Origin: Epilithonimonas bovis DSM 19482
Lineage (GTDB): Bacteria > Bacteroidota > Bacteroidia > Flavobacteriales > Weeksellaceae
Length of the DNA: 34,212 nt
Assembly (NCBI RefSeq): GCF_900108115.1
Contig: NZ_FTPU01000033.1
Location: 1 to 34,212, forward strand
Direction of reading: 5' to 3'
Below are positions 33,918 through 34,212 of the stretch, one piece after another; the stretch's first letter is position 1; the number at the start of each line of letters is the position of its first letter. The translations under genes were made by a program, and so were the position numbers. The notes under the pieces were generated by a model that saw nothing but the letters and a program-made list of their open reading frames with translations, was not told the DNA's origin and did no database searches.

Positions 33918-34212
33918 TCATACTGCTGTAATATTAGCAATAATGAGCCTTTCGAATAGTTTGTCTCCGAAATATCTTCGATTTAGTTTGTAAATAAATT
34001 CGTTGAGATACAATTGAAGATATTTTCTTTTGATTTTATGATAATTTCCCAATAGATTTCTTTTAGCATTGCTGATGGTGATGTGAACCCATTTTAAGGT
34101 TTCGTTGGTAGTTTCTTTATCAGATTTTTCGGTGATATGAAGTTCAACAAAATCTGAAATATCAACGTATGATGTGCTTTTATCCGTGAAAACAATGCTT
34201 TGATTATCAATC
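33918..34212 (-). mobile_element. IS1595-family transposase, C-terminal part (runs off right edge)
   Basis: On the minus strand the frame enters from the right edge and ends at TGA (33920-33918), about 98 codons including the stop. It contains LKWVHITISNAKRNLLGNYH, KRKYLQLYLNEFIYKLNRR and YFGDKLFERL, the C-terminal pattern of ISXO2/IS1595-type DDE transposases (a catalytic-region H.W.N.K...YH.I...Y...YL.EF.Y..NRR). The rest lies outside the window. The IS end must lie between 33778 and 33918; a candidate tip is near 33858 (GGGCTTATTTTTGATAAATC) but the other end is not available to confirm it. Confidence 0.8.

Overview
The window looks like a chromosomal stretch of a flavobacterium, most likely Chryseobacterium-like (Bacteroidota, Weeksellaceae). 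The reasons are AT-rich intergenic DNA, almost no Shine-Dalgarno sequences, several promoters of the Bacteroidota form TTG-N19/20-TAnnTTTG, and a gene set that reads as flavobacterial throughout (monomeric NADP-isocitrate dehydrogenase, FtsB/DivIC-like protein next to a methylmalonyl-CoA mutase small subunit, MerC plus COG0523 GTPase, TonB-plug protein with MG2-like region). No rRNA, tRNA or CRISPR array was recognised.

Region 1 (1-about 7900) is accessory DNA. It opens with the 3' end of an IS4-type transposase (3-245), then holds a compact mobilizable element read entirely on the minus strand. From its integrase end leftward: tyrosine recombinase, a coiled-coil protein of unknown function whose start overlaps the integrase stop, a DUF3853-type helix-turn-helix protein, a VapE-type helicase, a Toprim primase, a MobC-type accessory protein, a MobA/VirD2-type relaxase and a one-TM coiled-coil protein. 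No type IV secretion genes are present, so it should move only with help from another element. Between helicase and primase is a cluster of TTACCT/AGGTAA repeats (3518-3713), a candidate origin or operator; upstream of mobC is a small perfect inverted repeat that could belong to oriT. The right boundary is marked by an orphan intrinsic terminator (7868-7900) with no plus-strand gene in front of it.

Region 2 (8258-12664, plus strand) has an LrgA/LrgB-type membrane pair, then a probable zinc-starvation operon: MerC-domain protein, COG0523 zinc metallochaperone GTPase, and a Tat-exported PhoA-type alkaline phosphatase, behind a Zur-like palindrome that covers the -33 promoter element. The phosphatase carries a near-perfect in-frame 120-bp tandem duplication.

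Region 3 (12730-17854, minus strand) has a small membrane protein, a NarL-type response regulator with its sensor histidine kinase, pheS, and a YceI-family lipoprotein.

Region 4 (18071-24961, mostly plus) holds an orphan ABC ATPase, a zinc-ribbon YjdM/PhnA protein (minus), gcvT, uridine kinase, FtsB-like protein, methylmalonyl-CoA mutase small subunit, a DinB-family protein and a RluB/RsuA-type pseudouridine synthase. A 171-bp inverted-repeat-bounded element lies between udk and the ftsB-like gene, and DnaA-box-like sequences lie after the ABC gene.

Region 5 (24996-33777) has methylglyoxal synthase, an alpha/beta hydrolase, an 804-codon surface protein, monomeric isocitrate dehydrogenase, thiol peroxidase, an Lrp/AsnC regulator divergent from an EamA transporter that appears to have lost its first half by an in-frame internal deletion, and tatC. 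The window ends inside an IS1595-family transposase. Most convergent gene ends are separated by clear hairpins.
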